A stretch of 64,000 nt of DNA from Allobosea sp. OK403 (GCF_900113835.1 NZ_FOQV01000013.1:1-64000), one strand, 5' to 3'; positions 17,254 to 26,758 are shown, numbered from the stretch's first letter. Numbers and translations are program-made. Notes: generated by a model not told the origin, from the sequence alone.

Positions 17254-19401
17254 ATGGAGACTACCTTGAATTCGTCGCAGAAAAACCTCCACGCCTTGTA
17301 CAATCCAGGTCACATTGTGATCGTGGGATTCTCAAGGGATGAGAGCAAAGAGCCCGCTATTTTTCTCAGGGAGCTGCTCAATCAGGGGTATAAAGGCAAG
17401 ATTTCGCTTCTCGGGCGCGAGCGTGGGCAGTTTCAGGGTTGTGAAATGTATGACAGCGCTGCCGCGCTGCCCGAGGGAATTGATCTCGCTTTTAATATGG
17501 TGGCGGCAGGAAAAACGTTGGATATCCTGCCGCAAGTCGCGGCCCGGGGCGTCCCGGCCGCAGTCATCTTCACCTCGGGCTTTGCGGAGATGGATCCGTC
17601 GGGCGCCGATCTTCAGCGCAAGCTTGTCGAGGCTTGCAATGCAAACGGGATGAGGGTGGTCGGGCCGAACTGTCCAGGGTATTTCTATCTTCCCAACGGC
17701 ATCAATTTGACGGGTATTCCCGACATCCCTCAAGGTCCGATCGGTCTCATCTCACAGAGCGGCAATGTCGGCATAACCCTCTGGGATCAAGCCAAAACGA
17801 TCGATATCGGATTCTCTGCTTTTGTCGGCGTCGGGAACCAGGCCGACATCCCAATCCATGATCATATCGAGTATCTTGGCCAGGACGACAACACGAAAGT
17901 CATCGCGCTCTATCTGGAGGGTCTACCCGACGGTCACGGGCCCCGCTTCGTGTCGGTGTGCCGCGACGTCAGCCGACGGAAACCCATCGTTGCCCTGAAG
18001 GGCGGCCGGACTGTCGGCGGGATGCGCGCAGCGCAGTCGCATACTGCGGCAATGTCTTCGGCGTCGAAGGTCTATTCTGCGCTGTTCAAAGACTGCGGCG
18101 TGATTGAAGTTGCTCACCTTGAGCATCTGCTTCCTATCGCTGAAGTACTTTATCGTTGTCCTCCGATGAAGGGCCGCCGAGTCGCAATCGTCGGGTCAGG
18201 CGGGGGGCATTCCACCGTTTCGACGGACGAGGTGGAGCTCGCCGGCTTGACGGTCCCGGAATTCAACAGCGAGCTTCAGGCAGAGTACGGCAAAAGGTTG
18301 CCGTCCTATGCGCCAAAGCGGAACCCCGTCGATATGACGGGCGGGTTTACGAAGGATCCGACGCGCTTCGCGCAAATGACTGAACTGGTCCTCGCTCACG
18401 ATCCCAACTTCGACGGCTTCATCAACTATGGGCTGTACGGATTTTACCGTAACGGGAAGCCGCCGGCGGATGCTGTGCACACCTATGAGAGTGCCGGGCC
18501 CGTAATCGGACATGTTCAGGCCCGCAGTGGGCTGCCGGTAATCTTTTACACGCCATACGCATACCGGAGAGATCCGGCCTATTCGGCGCTTCGTAATGCC
18601 GGCATCCCTTGCTACCCCAATATCCACCTCGCAGCATTGGGACTGGCCGCGCTTTACGAGCGTAACCAGCTTTTGACGAAGGCTGCCGACACCGATGCCA
18701 AGGTTGACGGCCCTGCGGAGACTTCGGCCAATCCGGCCTTGCACGGCACGGGCATTACCGAGGCGACGGCGGTCGCCTATCTATCCGGTTTCGGCATTCG
18801 CTTCCCCAAACTGGAGCTATGCCAGACCGGGGACGAGGCCGCTGTCGCCGCCAAGCGGATCGGCTTCCCGGTCGTGCTCAAGGCCGTCCTCCCGGGCGTC
18901 ATGCATAAGAGCGATGTCGGAGGCGTTGCGGTTGGCCTCAGCAGTTCGGCTGCGGTCAGCGAAGCTGCGACAACGATGACCGGACATGTAACAGCCGCGC
19001 TCGGCGCAGGCCGTCAGGACGGCTTTTTGGTTTCGGAAGATCTCGGAAAGAGGCGTGAACTCTTCGTCGGCGTGCGCAAGGATTCGCTGATGGGTGCCAT
19101 TGGGTTGGTCGGATTCGGCGGAGTCTATGCTGAAGCTGTCAACGACACCGCCATATGTCTGCTGCCGGCGACGCCGGCGCGTGTCGCGGCCTGTCTGGAG
19201 CGTTTGCAGAGCAAGTCGATGTGGACCGAGTTTCGGGGGGAGCCGGCAGTGGCCCCCGCCAAAATTGCCGCGCTGTTGAACGCGCTGGATCGGGCGCTGG
19301 CCGCAGATCGGCTGACCGCAATCGAATGCAATCCCGTCATGATCGTCGGCGGTGACCTCATCGCGGTGGACGCCGCGATCGAAACCACAGAGGTGGCCTA
19401 A
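17254..19401 (+). CDS. NDP-forming acyl-CoA synthetase (acetate-CoA ligase family)
   Basis: A 715-residue fused-domain ligase that makes acyl-CoA from acid, CoA and a nucleoside triphosphate, releasing NDP and phosphate. The N-terminus is a CoA-binding Rossmann domain (GHIVIVGFSRDESKEP). The middle is a succinyl-CoA-synthetase-like flavodoxin domain (QGPIGLISQSGNVG), with the phospho-accepting His in AAQSHTAAMSS near residue 265. The C-terminal part (about 500-715) is an ATP-grasp domain (FPVVLKAVLPGVMHKSDVGG). It is first in a nine-gene run with a crotonase (overlap TAATG), an importer, a MaoC-like protein and an AMP-forming ligase. The acid is unidentified. The ribosome site is weak. Confidence 0.9.
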   Translation: METTLNSSQKNLHALYNPGHIVIVGFSRDESKEPAIFLRELLNQGYKGKISLLGRERGQFQGCEMYDSAAALPEGIDLAFNMVAAGKTLDILPQVAARGVPAAVIFTSGFAEMDPSGADLQRKLVEACNANGMRVVGPNCPGYFYLPNGINLTGIPDIPQGPIGLISQSGNVGITLWDQAKTIDIGFSAFVGVGNQADIPIHDHIEYLGQDDNTKVIALYLEGLPDGHGPRFVSVCRDVSRRKPIVALKGGRTVGGMRAAQSHTAAMSSASKVYSALFKDCGVIEVAHLEHLLPIAEVLYRCPPMKGRRVAIVGSGGGHSTVSTDEVELAGLTVPEFNSELQAEYGKRLPSYAPKRNPVDMTGGFTKDPTRFAQMTELVLAHDPNFDGFINYGLYGFYRNGKPPADAVHTYESAGPVIGHVQARSGLPVIFYTPYAYRRDPAYSALRNAGIPCYPNIHLAALGLAALYERNQLLTKAADTDAKVDGPAETSANPALHGTGITEATAVAYLSGFGIRFPKLELCQTGDEAAVAAKRIGFPVVLKAVLPGVMHKSDVGGVAVGLSSSAAVSEAATTMTGHVTAALGAGRQDGFLVSEDLGKRRELFVGVRKDSLMGAIGLVGFGGVYAEAVNDTAICLLPATPARVAACLERLQSKSMWTEFRGEPAVAPAKIAALLNALDRALAADRLTAIECNPVMIVGGDLIAVDAAIETTEVA

Positions 19402-20207
19402 TGGATACCGACCTGCCCATTACGACGATCGAGAACGGCGTGCTCACGCTGACATTCAATCGCCCCGAGCGGCTTAATGCCCTGACGACTCCGATCTATC
19501 GCCATATTCGCGATCAGGTGACGGCTGCCAGCACGGATGACGCGGTGTCCGTGGTTCTGATCAAGGGCAATGGCCGAGCCTTTTCGTCTGGCTATGACCT
19601 TAAGGCGCAGATGTCCAACCGGACCATGGAGCAACGCCTCACCAGTCAACACCTCGATGCGAACGGGGCCCGTTGGGCGATCTGGAACTGTCGCAAGCCT
19701 GTAGTCGCAGCCGTTCACGGGTACTGTCTGGGCGGTGCCCTGGAGTTGGTTCTGCCGACCGACATCACGATCGCAACGGAAACCTGCAAATTCGGCGTTC
19801 CCGAAATCTTGTATGGCGGCGGCCCGGCGTTCAACATGTTCCCGTGGATGATGAGCCACAAGAAGGCCAAGCAGATCATACTCTTGGGTGAGCACTTCTC
19901 CGCTCGGGAGGCATATGAGGTCGGGCTGGCGACAAAGGTGGTGCCGGACGATCAGCTTTCCGAGGCGACCGACAGCTGCGTCGAGCGCTTGAGGCGCATG
20001 CCGAAGGGAGCCCTGTGGATCAACAAGCAAGGGCTGAACAGGGCCTATGAGACCCAGGGCATGGTGCCTCACATCAACAGCTGGCCCGACATGCTGACCG
20101 TGCTCACGCAGATGCCCGACCCCACCCGGGATGGCTTCAAGGAAAAAGTTCTTCAGGAAGGACCGAGGGCGGCCATGAAGTTTCGCGACGCGATGTTCGA
20201 CAAGTAG
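19401..20207 (+). CDS. Enoyl-CoA hydratase/isomerase family protein (crotonase fold)
   Basis: A 268-residue crotonase. The oxyanion-hole segment is GRAFSSGYDLKAQM and the second one is GYCLGGALELVLPTDI. Both glutamates used by hydratases are present, in GALEL and in FGVPEIL. It would hydrate or isomerise an enoyl-CoA. The ATG overlaps the upstream stop (TAATG) with AGAGG just before, so it is coupled to the acyl-CoA ligase that may feed it. Hydratase activity is likely, but other crotonase reactions are possible. Confidence 0.88.
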   Translation: MDTDLPITTIENGVLTLTFNRPERLNALTTPIYRHIRDQVTAASTDDAVSVVLIKGNGRAFSSGYDLKAQMSNRTMEQRLTSQHLDANGARWAIWNCRKPVVAAVHGYCLGGALELVLPTDITIATETCKFGVPEILYGGGPAFNMFPWMMSHKKAKQIILLGEHFSAREAYEVGLATKVVPDDQLSEATDSCVERLRRMPKGALWINKQGLNRAYETQGMVPHINSWPDMLTVLTQMPDPTRDGFKEKVLQEGPRAAMKFRDAMFDK

Positions 20208-20315
20208 TTTTCGCAGGGCCCGATTTCGCCAGCTCCGACGTTTTGACCACGCATTTATTCGGGCATCGAAAAGCTGCAGCAGCCGGCCCATCAGGCAACG
20301 CACCATGGAACGACG

Positions 20316-21374
20316 ATGACAAACAGAGCCGCAGTCCGATTCAGCGACGTCTCGAAACAATACGGGTCCACGACCGTACTTTCGGACTTCAATCTCGACG
20401 TCAAGGCCGGCGAGTTCGTGACTCTGCTAGGGCCGAGCGGATCCGGGAAGACGACCGCATTGAATGCGCTTGCCGGTTTTGTCGAGATTTCCAGCGGCGA
20501 TATCGCCATCGACGATAAAAGCGTGGCGAAGCTGGCCCCCGAAGAGCGCGGGATCGGAATGGTCTTCCAAGGCTATTCGCTGTTTCCGCATATGAACGTG
20601 TTCGATAATGTCGCGTTTCCGCTGAAGCTCAGAAAATATAGTCGATCCGAAATAGCAAGGCGCGTCGAAGACGCTTTAGGTATGGTCAGACTTTCTGACT
20701 TCGCCGGCAGAATGCCGAAAGAACTCTCGGGGGGTCAACGTCAGCGTGTCGCGTTCGCCCGCGCGGTCGTGTTCGAACCGCCGGTCTTGTTGATGGATGA
20801 GCCTCTCTCTGCGTTGGATCTCAAGCTACGAGAGGCGATGCGGTTGGAAATCAAGCGCTACCACAGCCAGCTTGGATGCACGATTTTATTCGTGACGCAC
20901 GACCAGGGCGAAGCGTTGGCGATGTCCGATCGTATCGCCGTGATGGGCAATGGCAAAATTGTCCAGATCGATACGCCGCGAAACATCTACGACCGTCCCA
21001 ACAACCGTTACGTCGCGGAGTTTATCGGACAGACCAATTTTATCGACGCCGCGCTTCTGCGGCACGGCGTTCGTGGGGCCGGCCTGCTGCAGCCCTCAGA
21101 TGAAACGGCTGGAAAGGAGCTTCCTCAGCTCTTGAGTGTCAGGCCGGAAAGACTGCGACTGGGAGTGACTGCTGAGCAGGCCGACGTTGTTTTCGATTGC
21201 GAGATCGACCAAGTCTTGTTTCTCGGCGAAAGCACCGAGTTGAGTTTAACGGCAGCAACGGGTCAGCCGCTTGTTGCCAGAACCGCAGGTGCAATTAATG
21301 ATCAGCATACTGAAAGAGGGAGTAAGTTGAAGGTCGGCTTCGATATGAGTGATGCTGTCGTATTGTCCAATTAA
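20316..21374 (+). CDS. PotA-type ABC transporter ATP-binding protein (cassette 3)
   Basis: A 352-residue ATPase with Walker A GPSGSGKTT, Q-loop FQGYSLFPHM, signature LSGGQRQR, Walker B VLLMDEPLSALD and switch THDQGEALAM, plus a C-terminal TOBE-like part. It comes first in this cassette (ATPase, binding protein, two permeases), unlike cassettes 1 and 2 where it is last, so it was probably acquired separately. It lies 108 bp after the crotonase with no obvious terminator between. Confidence 0.9.
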   Translation: MTNRAAVRFSDVSKQYGSTTVLSDFNLDVKAGEFVTLLGPSGSGKTTALNALAGFVEISSGDIAIDDKSVAKLAPEERGIGMVFQGYSLFPHMNVFDNVAFPLKLRKYSRSEIARRVEDALGMVRLSDFAGRMPKELSGGQRQRVAFARAVVFEPPVLLMDEPLSALDLKLREAMRLEIKRYHSQLGCTILFVTHDQGEALAMSDRIAVMGNGKIVQIDTPRNIYDRPNNRYVAEFIGQTNFIDAALLRHGVRGAGLLQPSDETAGKELPQLLSVRPERLRLGVTAEQADVVFDCEIDQVLFLGESTELSLTAATGQPLVARTAGAINDQHTERGSKLKVGFDMSDAVVLSN

Positions 21375-21397
21375 ACTCAAGATAAGGGGAACGTAAA

Positions 21398-22483
21398 ATG
21401 ACTGGTGAAATCGTAACAAGACGTAATGTCGTAGGCATGCTTGGCTCGGCTGCGGCCGCTTCTGCTCTGCCGGGTTCGGTCGCGTATGCCCAGTCCAAGG
21501 GGGAGCTCACGGTTGCGCTGCCCGGGGGCGTCGTAAAGGAGATCGAGACGGAGCTGTATGCGAAGACGCTGACGGCCGAGAAAGGCTATAATATCAAGGT
21601 CGTCGTCGCTGACAGCGGCGTCCTGGAGCAGCTTAGGGCTCAGGTCACGTCCAAGCGTGTGATCTGGGACGTTACGGAAATCAATTCGCAGACCTATCCC
21701 GCAATGGATCTCGATCTTCTGGAGAAGATCGATTACTCGATCGTTGATCCCAAGAATATTCTTCCCGCATACGCCAAGCGCCCCAACGCCGTCCTGGTGC
21801 TGGTTTGGGCTACGGCCCTGACCCAACGCATCGACAAACTGCCGGCTGGCAAAGAAATGACCAGTTGGGCCGATTTCTGGGACGTGAAGACCTTCCCAGG
21901 CCCGCGTGCTATGCGGCGCCAGGCAAATCACAACCTGGAATTCGCCCTTATCGCCGACGGAGCGCCGAAGGATAAGGTCTATGAGCTGCTCGCCACGGAC
22001 GAAGGCGTCAATCGCGCCTTCGCGAAAATGGACAAGATCAAACCGCATATCAACGCCTGGTGGGAAAGCGGAGCCCAGGCTGTCCAGCTCATGTCGGACG
22101 GCGAAGTCTATTATTCGCCGATGTTCAACGGACGCCTTCAGAAGCTGACCGATTCAGGCATTCCCACCAAGATTGCGTGGGCAGGCGGCGCGTTCCACAT
22201 CACCTATCATGGCATCTTGAAGGGGTCGAAGAACGTCAAGGAAGCGCATGAGTGGCTGCGGATCCGCGCGACCAATCCCGAACTTGCCGCGAAATATGTT
22301 GAGACGGTTCCCTATCCCGCGGCCATTCCGGGCGCTTTCGACAAGCTCCCCGCAAAGCTGCAGGCCCTCCTGCCCACCACGCCTCCGAATCCGGAGATCA
22401 TGTATATCGCCGACGAAGGCTTCTGGTACTCCGCCCGGGGCGACAAGATTCGCGAACGCTTCCTTGAATGGGTTATTTCCTGA
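21398..22483 (+). CDS. Tat-exported periplasmic substrate-binding protein (PotD-type, cassette 3)
   Basis: A 361-residue binding protein with a twin-arginine signal (VTRRNVVGML, hydrophobic run, likely cut after SVAYA). The mature domain starts KGELTVALPGG and keeps the family blocks SWADFWDVKTFPGPRAM and NLEFALIADGAPKDK. AAGGGGA lies nine bases before the ATG. It should capture the ligand for the permeases at 22539 and 23362. The C-terminus differs from the cassette 1 and 2 binders, consistent with another ligand. Confidence 0.88.
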   Translation: MTGEIVTRRNVVGMLGSAAAASALPGSVAYAQSKGELTVALPGGVVKEIETELYAKTLTAEKGYNIKVVVADSGVLEQLRAQVTSKRVIWDVTEINSQTYPAMDLDLLEKIDYSIVDPKNILPAYAKRPNAVLVLVWATALTQRIDKLPAGKEMTSWADFWDVKTFPGPRAMRRQANHNLEFALIADGAPKDKVYELLATDEGVNRAFAKMDKIKPHINAWWESGAQAVQLMSDGEVYYSPMFNGRLQKLTDSGIPTKIAWAGGAFHITYHGILKGSKNVKEAHEWLRIRATNPELAAKYVETVPYPAAIPGAFDKLPAKLQALLPTTPPNPEIMYIADEGFWYSARGDKIRERFLEWVIS

Positions 22484-22494
22484 CGTCACCTCAC

Positions 22495-22518
22495 GCGGAG
22501 GGCATTCGTGCCCTCTGC
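22495..22518 (+). other. Intercistronic hairpin with TTCG loop after the binding-protein gene
   Basis: GCGGAGGGCA and TGCCCTCTGC flank TTCG, giving a ten-pair stem with one G-U pair and an extra-stable UUCG loop. There is no T-run, and the next gene starts 21 bases on. Such hairpins often protect the binding-protein mRNA from decay, so that it is made in excess over the permeases. Confidence 0.6.
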
Positions 22519-22538
22519 ACTCCAACTCGAGTGGTGCA

Positions 22539-23357
22539 ATGCAAAGATTCGGTTCTCTTCTTCTACTGCCGGGATTGGCGCTTATTGCAACATTTCTGGT
22601 TGTGCCAAGCGTCGATACGCTTTTAAGCAGCGCGTTCGATCCGGAATTTTCGGCGAAGCATTTTATCGCTCTCTGGGAACGGACCGCTTATTTTCAAGTT
22701 CTGGCCAGGACCATCACCGTTGCGTTGGTCGTCGCATTCCTGTGTGCCCTGATCGGATATCCGATCGCCTACTATATTTCTCAACAGCCCCCGAAGACCC
22801 AGGTCTGGCTTCTGTATCTATTCCTCATCCCGATGTGGATGAGCGCGCTTATCCGTTCCTATGTCTGGATCGTTCTGATTGGTCGAGAGGGTATCGTAAA
22901 CAACGTTCTGATGAGCATCTCTCTCATCGATACGCCTTTGAAAATGATGTATACGACCGGTGCTGTTTACATCGCCATGGTGCAGATCATGCTGCCGATC
23001 CAGGTGTTCAATTCATACAGCGCCATGAAGGACGTCGATCCGGATTTGATCAGGGCTGCTCGTGTCTTGGGTGCGCGGCCCGGGCAGGCCATGCGTCGGG
23101 TGTTCCTCCCCCTCAGCATCCAGGGCACGAGCACTGGAGCCGCCATCGTCTTCATGATGTCCACCGGGTTCTTCGTCACTCCGGCCCTGGTCGGTGGGCG
23201 GCAGGACATCATGCTCGGCAACCTCATCACGTTCCATGTCGAGCGCATGAATCCGGGTTTCGCCGCCGCCCTTGGCATCGCGCTTCTCGCCTCGGCTTTG
23301 ATCGGCGTGATTTTCATCAAGAAGATGGGTTCACTCATCGCCCGAAAATTGGTGTAG
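22539..23357 (+). CDS. PotB-type ABC transporter permease (cassette 3)
   Basis: A 272-residue permease starting MQRFGSLLLLPG. A longer open frame back to 22248 lies wholly inside the binding-protein gene and is rejected. Six helices are visible and the coupling loop AARVLGARPGQAMRRVFLPLS follows the EAA pattern. It is followed after four bases by the PotC-type partner. Confidence 0.88.
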   Translation: MQRFGSLLLLPGLALIATFLVVPSVDTLLSSAFDPEFSAKHFIALWERTAYFQVLARTITVALVVAFLCALIGYPIAYYISQQPPKTQVWLLYLFLIPMWMSALIRSYVWIVLIGREGIVNNVLMSISLIDTPLKMMYTTGAVYIAMVQIMLPIQVFNSYSAMKDVDPDLIRAARVLGARPGQAMRRVFLPLSIQGTSTGAAIVFMMSTGFFVTPALVGGRQDIMLGNLITFHVERMNPGFAAALGIALLASALIGVIFIKKMGSLIARKLV

Positions 23358-23361
23358 AGAC

Positions 23362-24159
23362 ATGAAAACCAGCAAGGCGTTGAGCATATTTTTTTGGGTG
23401 GCCGCCGCTTTCCTGATTCTGCCGCTCTTTATCGCAGTTCCGATATCTTTTTCGAATAACGAATTCCTGCGCTTTCCTCCGACCAATCTGGGGTTGAGGT
23501 GGTACTGGGCCTATCTGCTTGACGAGCAGTGGCGAGACGCGACGCTGCTGTCGCTGCGTGTCGCTCTCTTTTCATCGCTGCTGGCAACGTCAGTGGGCAC
23601 GATCACGGCACTCGCCATCGACCGTGGGGTTGCTCACCTGAAGGGCCCGCTGCTGACGATCATAGGCTCACCGGTCGTCATACCCCATATCTTCATGGCG
23701 CTTGGTATCTTCGTGATCGCGCTCAGGTTCAACATATTGGGAAATGAGGCTGTTCTGATCGGTGCGCACGCAACGATGGGCCTGCCTTTCGTCGTCCTGA
23801 TCGTTCTTGCTCAGGTTCAGCAACTCGATATTGCGATCGAGCGTGCCGCCCGGATTCATGGCGCAACGCCGGTGCGGACGTTTTTCTCCATCACCCTGCC
23901 CTCGCTTCGTCCCAGCATCATCGCGGGCGCCATCATCGCCTTCTTCACGTCTTTCGATGAACTGACGGTGGCGCTGTTTTTGATGAGCGGCAATGAAACC
24001 CTCCCGATGCGGCTGTGGGCGAACATGCGCCTGGATATCAGTCCCGTGATTGCTTCCGTTGCCACGGTGCTGATCGTCGCGACAACGGCTGGAATGCTCG
24101 TTGCGGAGTTCTTACGCCAAAGGGCGAGTGACCGGGAACTTGGTGGTCTTGGTCACTGA
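23362..24159 (+). CDS. PotC-type ABC transporter permease (cassette 3)
   Basis: A 265-residue inner-membrane permease with six helices and coupling loop ERAARIHGATPVRTFFSITLPSL. The conserved FFTSFDELTVALFLMS segment near the C-terminus is typical of PotC-type subunits. Four bases separate it from the preceding permease. It completes the third polyamine-type importer in the window. Confidence 0.88.
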   Translation: MKTSKALSIFFWVAAAFLILPLFIAVPISFSNNEFLRFPPTNLGLRWYWAYLLDEQWRDATLLSLRVALFSSLLATSVGTITALAIDRGVAHLKGPLLTIIGSPVVIPHIFMALGIFVIALRFNILGNEAVLIGAHATMGLPFVVLIVLAQVQQLDIAIERAARIHGATPVRTFFSITLPSLRPSIIAGAIIAFFTSFDELTVALFLMSGNETLPMRLWANMRLDISPVIASVATVLIVATTAGMLVAEFLRQRASDRELGGLGH

Positions 24160-24198
24160 GCTCAGGTCACGGCACCCAAGGGTCCATTTAGATAGGGA

Positions 24199-25026
24199 AT
24201 GTACGTGTCGCTGACGTTTCCACTCCAAAGACACTTCAAAGCTGTTCTTAGGCAGTCGCCAAGGTATCAAGGCTCGATACACGACGATGCAACCGCAAAC
24301 AGATATGGGTTCGAGTCGGCACTGATACCGGGCGACCACCTGTATGGGTTCATGAGCCAGATCGCGTTAGAGCAATGGGGAGAAGATTGGCTGATCGCCG
24401 GCACGATATCCTCCCGTAGCAGGCGCCCGGTATATCACGGACAGACACTCCTGCTCTCGGCATCTGGCATGATCGACGATGATGTCGGAGCGCGGGTGGA
24501 TATCGCCATCGCAAACGAAGCCGGAGATGTCGTCGCTAAGGGTTCAATTGGCTTGCCAAAATGCGTCAGCCCGCCGCCTGATGTAGTCGAATTCCCGGTT
24601 ATCCCGCTGCCCGGCGCAAAGCCAATTATCGCGCGAGGGGAAATGACTGTTGGGAAGCGACTTTTCACGCTTGGCCTCGTCCTCGATGATGAAGAGCATC
24701 AGGAGGCGGTGGCGCAGTTCCAAGAAGTCTGGCCAGGCTACGCATCCAGAAAGATCGTGCCTGCCGCACGGCTCTTGCGGGTAGCGCTTCGCGATGAGGT
24801 GGCGAGCTACACGTATCCGACGCCGTCGATCTATGTCGCGGCGCGCGCTCAGCACCTTTCCTTGGCTTATGCCGGCGACGTGCTTTCGACGTCGTCGATC
24901 GTGACTAATTCCTATGAACGAAATGGCGGAGAGTATTTTGACTGCGATACGGCCTTGATTGCCAACGGAAGCAGGTTGGTCGCTCTTTTCCAGCGAACGA
25001 CACTTTACGCAGCAAGGCAACAATAG
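24199..25026 (+). CDS. MaoC-like (hotdog) acyl-CoA dehydratase-type protein
   Basis: A 275-residue cytoplasmic protein that reads as two hotdog halves. The N-terminal half has the segment ANRYGFESALIPGDHLYGFM, in the position where MaoC hydratases carry their Asp-His pair (D..A...G...I.PG...YG). The C-terminal half (about 150-270) is a second hotdog-like region without the motif. By family it would act on an enoyl- or hydroxyacyl-CoA thioester. Its start has GGGA directly upstream. It is placed between the importer and an acyl-CoA ligase, supporting a CoA-thioester role. Family assignment is moderate, because the catalytic pair is not in its standard spacing. Confidence 0.55.
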   Translation: MYVSLTFPLQRHFKAVLRQSPRYQGSIHDDATANRYGFESALIPGDHLYGFMSQIALEQWGEDWLIAGTISSRSRRPVYHGQTLLLSASGMIDDDVGARVDIAIANEAGDVVAKGSIGLPKCVSPPPDVVEFPVIPLPGAKPIIARGEMTVGKRLFTLGLVLDDEEHQEAVAQFQEVWPGYASRKIVPAARLLRVALRDEVASYTYPTPSIYVAARAQHLSLAYAGDVLSTSSIVTNSYERNGGEYFDCDTALIANGSRLVALFQRTTLYAARQQ

Positions 25027-25103
25027 CCTCAATCGAGGAAGATTATGCGTCCAGAATCGCGATGTACGCTATCTCCGACTGAGTGGAATGTCGATCCAAT
25101 GCA

Positions 25104-25109
25104 TATAAT
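25104..25109 (+). promoter_or_regulatory. Possible internal -10 box (TATAAT)
   Basis: A perfect TATAAT lies 24 bases before the 25133 start codon, in the 106-bp gap after the MaoC-like gene. No good -35 is found 16-18 bases upstream, so it may be weak, activator-dependent or chance. Confidence 0.25.
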
Positions 25110-25132
25110 GTGCGCAAATACAGGAACATCCG

Positions 25133-26758
25133 ATGTCTGACGCCGTATTGACACGATGGCAGGAGCGCATGCGCCTGGTCGAGCAATGTACGTTACCTGA
25201 GACGGTGCCTGTGCTCCTGGACGACGCGGCCGATCGCTATGCCGAGCGCCCGGCTCTTGTGTTCTTCGATGACGACGTGACCTTGACGTATGCGACCCTT
25301 CGAGATCTGACATGCCAGCTCGCCAACAGTCTTGAACGACTTGGCATCCGGAAAGGCGATCGCATCGGCGTGATGCTCGGGAATCGGGCGGAGTTTCCTA
25401 TCAGTTGGGTTGCCATCGCTCGTATAGGCGCGGTGATCGTGCCGATCAACCCGAGCTATACCGCGAGGGAATTGAGCTATGTTCTCAACGACTCCGGCGC
25501 ATCAACCTTGATCATTGAGGACGAATTTCTACCTATTCTGGGGCAGTGCACGGAACGGCCCGCAGATCTGGGCGACGACAGGATTATCGTGCTCGGCCCA
25601 TCAGCCCCACAAGGCATGCGACGCTGGAATGATCTCGTTTCGGCAGGCAGCTCGGTTCACAGACCGGTAGAGCCCGTAAAGCGGGACGATCTGTTGAACA
25701 TTCAATATACGTCCGGAACGACAGGCTTTCCGAAAGGATGCATGCTGACTCACGATTATTGGCTCGTGATTTCCCGAACGGCCCTCGCCGTGGACAACCA
25801 GGCATCGTCGCGTTTGCTGACGGCCCAGCCTTGGTTTTACATGGATCCACAATGGCACTTTCTTAAGGCTCTGTGGTCCGGTGCGGTCGTATATTGCGCC
25901 AAGAAGCCGTCATTGTCGAAATACATTCCGTGGCTGAAGACCTACCGGATCGAGTGGTGCCAATTTCCAAAGCTGGCGATGCAACAGCCGGAAGCCGCCG
26001 ATGATGGAGCGACGCATCTGAAGCATGCTTTCATATCCGGATGGCGGGGTGATGCGGAGCTTGCCTTTCAGACGCGCTTTAATGTGATCGGCCGTGACAT
26101 CTTCGGAATGACCGAAATTGGGATGGGAACGGCCATGCCGTTCGATGCCTTCGATATGATCGGCAAGGGTTCCTGCGGCGTTCCCACGCCATGGCGAGGC
26201 GCCCGGATCTGCGGCGCGGACGGGCAGGAAATGGCGCACGACGAAGTCGGCGAGCTCGAGATTTCCGGTCGTTCAATCCTTAAAGGATATTGGAACAAGG
26301 CGGAGGCGACCGAGAAAGCCTTCAATCAAGAATGGTTCCGCACTGGCGATCTGTTTCGGCGGGACGAGCACGGTTATTACTATATTGTTGGGCGCATCAA
26401 GGAAATGATCCGCCGCAGCAGCGAAAATATCTCCGCGCGTGAAGTTGAAAGCGTGGTGCAGATGCTTCCGGAGGTTGCGGATGTAGCGGCTGTACCCGTT
26501 CCCGACGCGCGTCGTGGGGAGGAGGTGAAGATCGTCGTTCAGCTGAAGCCCGGTTTTTCGCAGAATGATTGTTCGATAGAGCGAATTGAAGCGCATTGTC
26601 GCGGCATGCTCGCTCCTTTCAAGGTGCCGAGGTATTACGCGTATGTGACGGATTTCCCGCGAACATCGTCCGGCAAAATCTCGAAATCACTTCTGAATTC
26701 GGCTGAAAACGATTCGCTGATGGGAGCGTTCGACAGGGTGGATGCTGTCTGGCGATGA
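25133..26758 (+). CDS. AMP-forming acyl-CoA synthetase (CaiC-like), second copy
   Basis: A 541-residue ANL ligase with AMP-binding loop QYTSGTTGFPKG, FGMTEIGMG, hinge FRTGDLF, RIKEMIRRSSENIS and the C-terminal catalytic lysine segment PRTSSGKISKS. AGGAA lies seven bases before the ATG. It is clearly related to the ligase at 15245-16858 (same GSCGV and RRSSENIS blocks), so the region holds a duplicated activation step. It ends the run that begins at 17254. The acyl substrate is unknown. Confidence 0.9.
   Translation: MSDAVLTRWQERMRLVEQCTLPETVPVLLDDAADRYAERPALVFFDDDVTLTYATLRDLTCQLANSLERLGIRKGDRIGVMLGNRAEFPISWVAIARIGAVIVPINPSYTARELSYVLNDSGASTLIIEDEFLPILGQCTERPADLGDDRIIVLGPSAPQGMRRWNDLVSAGSSVHRPVEPVKRDDLLNIQYTSGTTGFPKGCMLTHDYWLVISRTALAVDNQASSRLLTAQPWFYMDPQWHFLKALWSGAVVYCAKKPSLSKYIPWLKTYRIEWCQFPKLAMQQPEAADDGATHLKHAFISGWRGDAELAFQTRFNVIGRDIFGMTEIGMGTAMPFDAFDMIGKGSCGVPTPWRGARICGADGQEMAHDEVGELEISGRSILKGYWNKAEATEKAFNQEWFRTGDLFRRDEHGYYYIVGRIKEMIRRSSENISAREVESVVQMLPEVADVAAVPVPDARRGEEVKIVVQLKPGFSQNDCSIERIEAHCRGMLAPFKVPRYYAYVTDFPRTSSGKISKSLLNSAENDSLMGAFDRVDAVWR

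Noticed and set aside
19398-20360. 320-codon minus-strand open frame
   Set aside because: It is antisense to the crotonase, whose catalytic residues are intact.
22248-23357. Long form of the cassette 3 permease starting inside the binding-protein gene
   Set aside because: The first 97 codons overlap the binder in another frame and look like random coding; MQRFGS at 22539 starts the first membrane helix.
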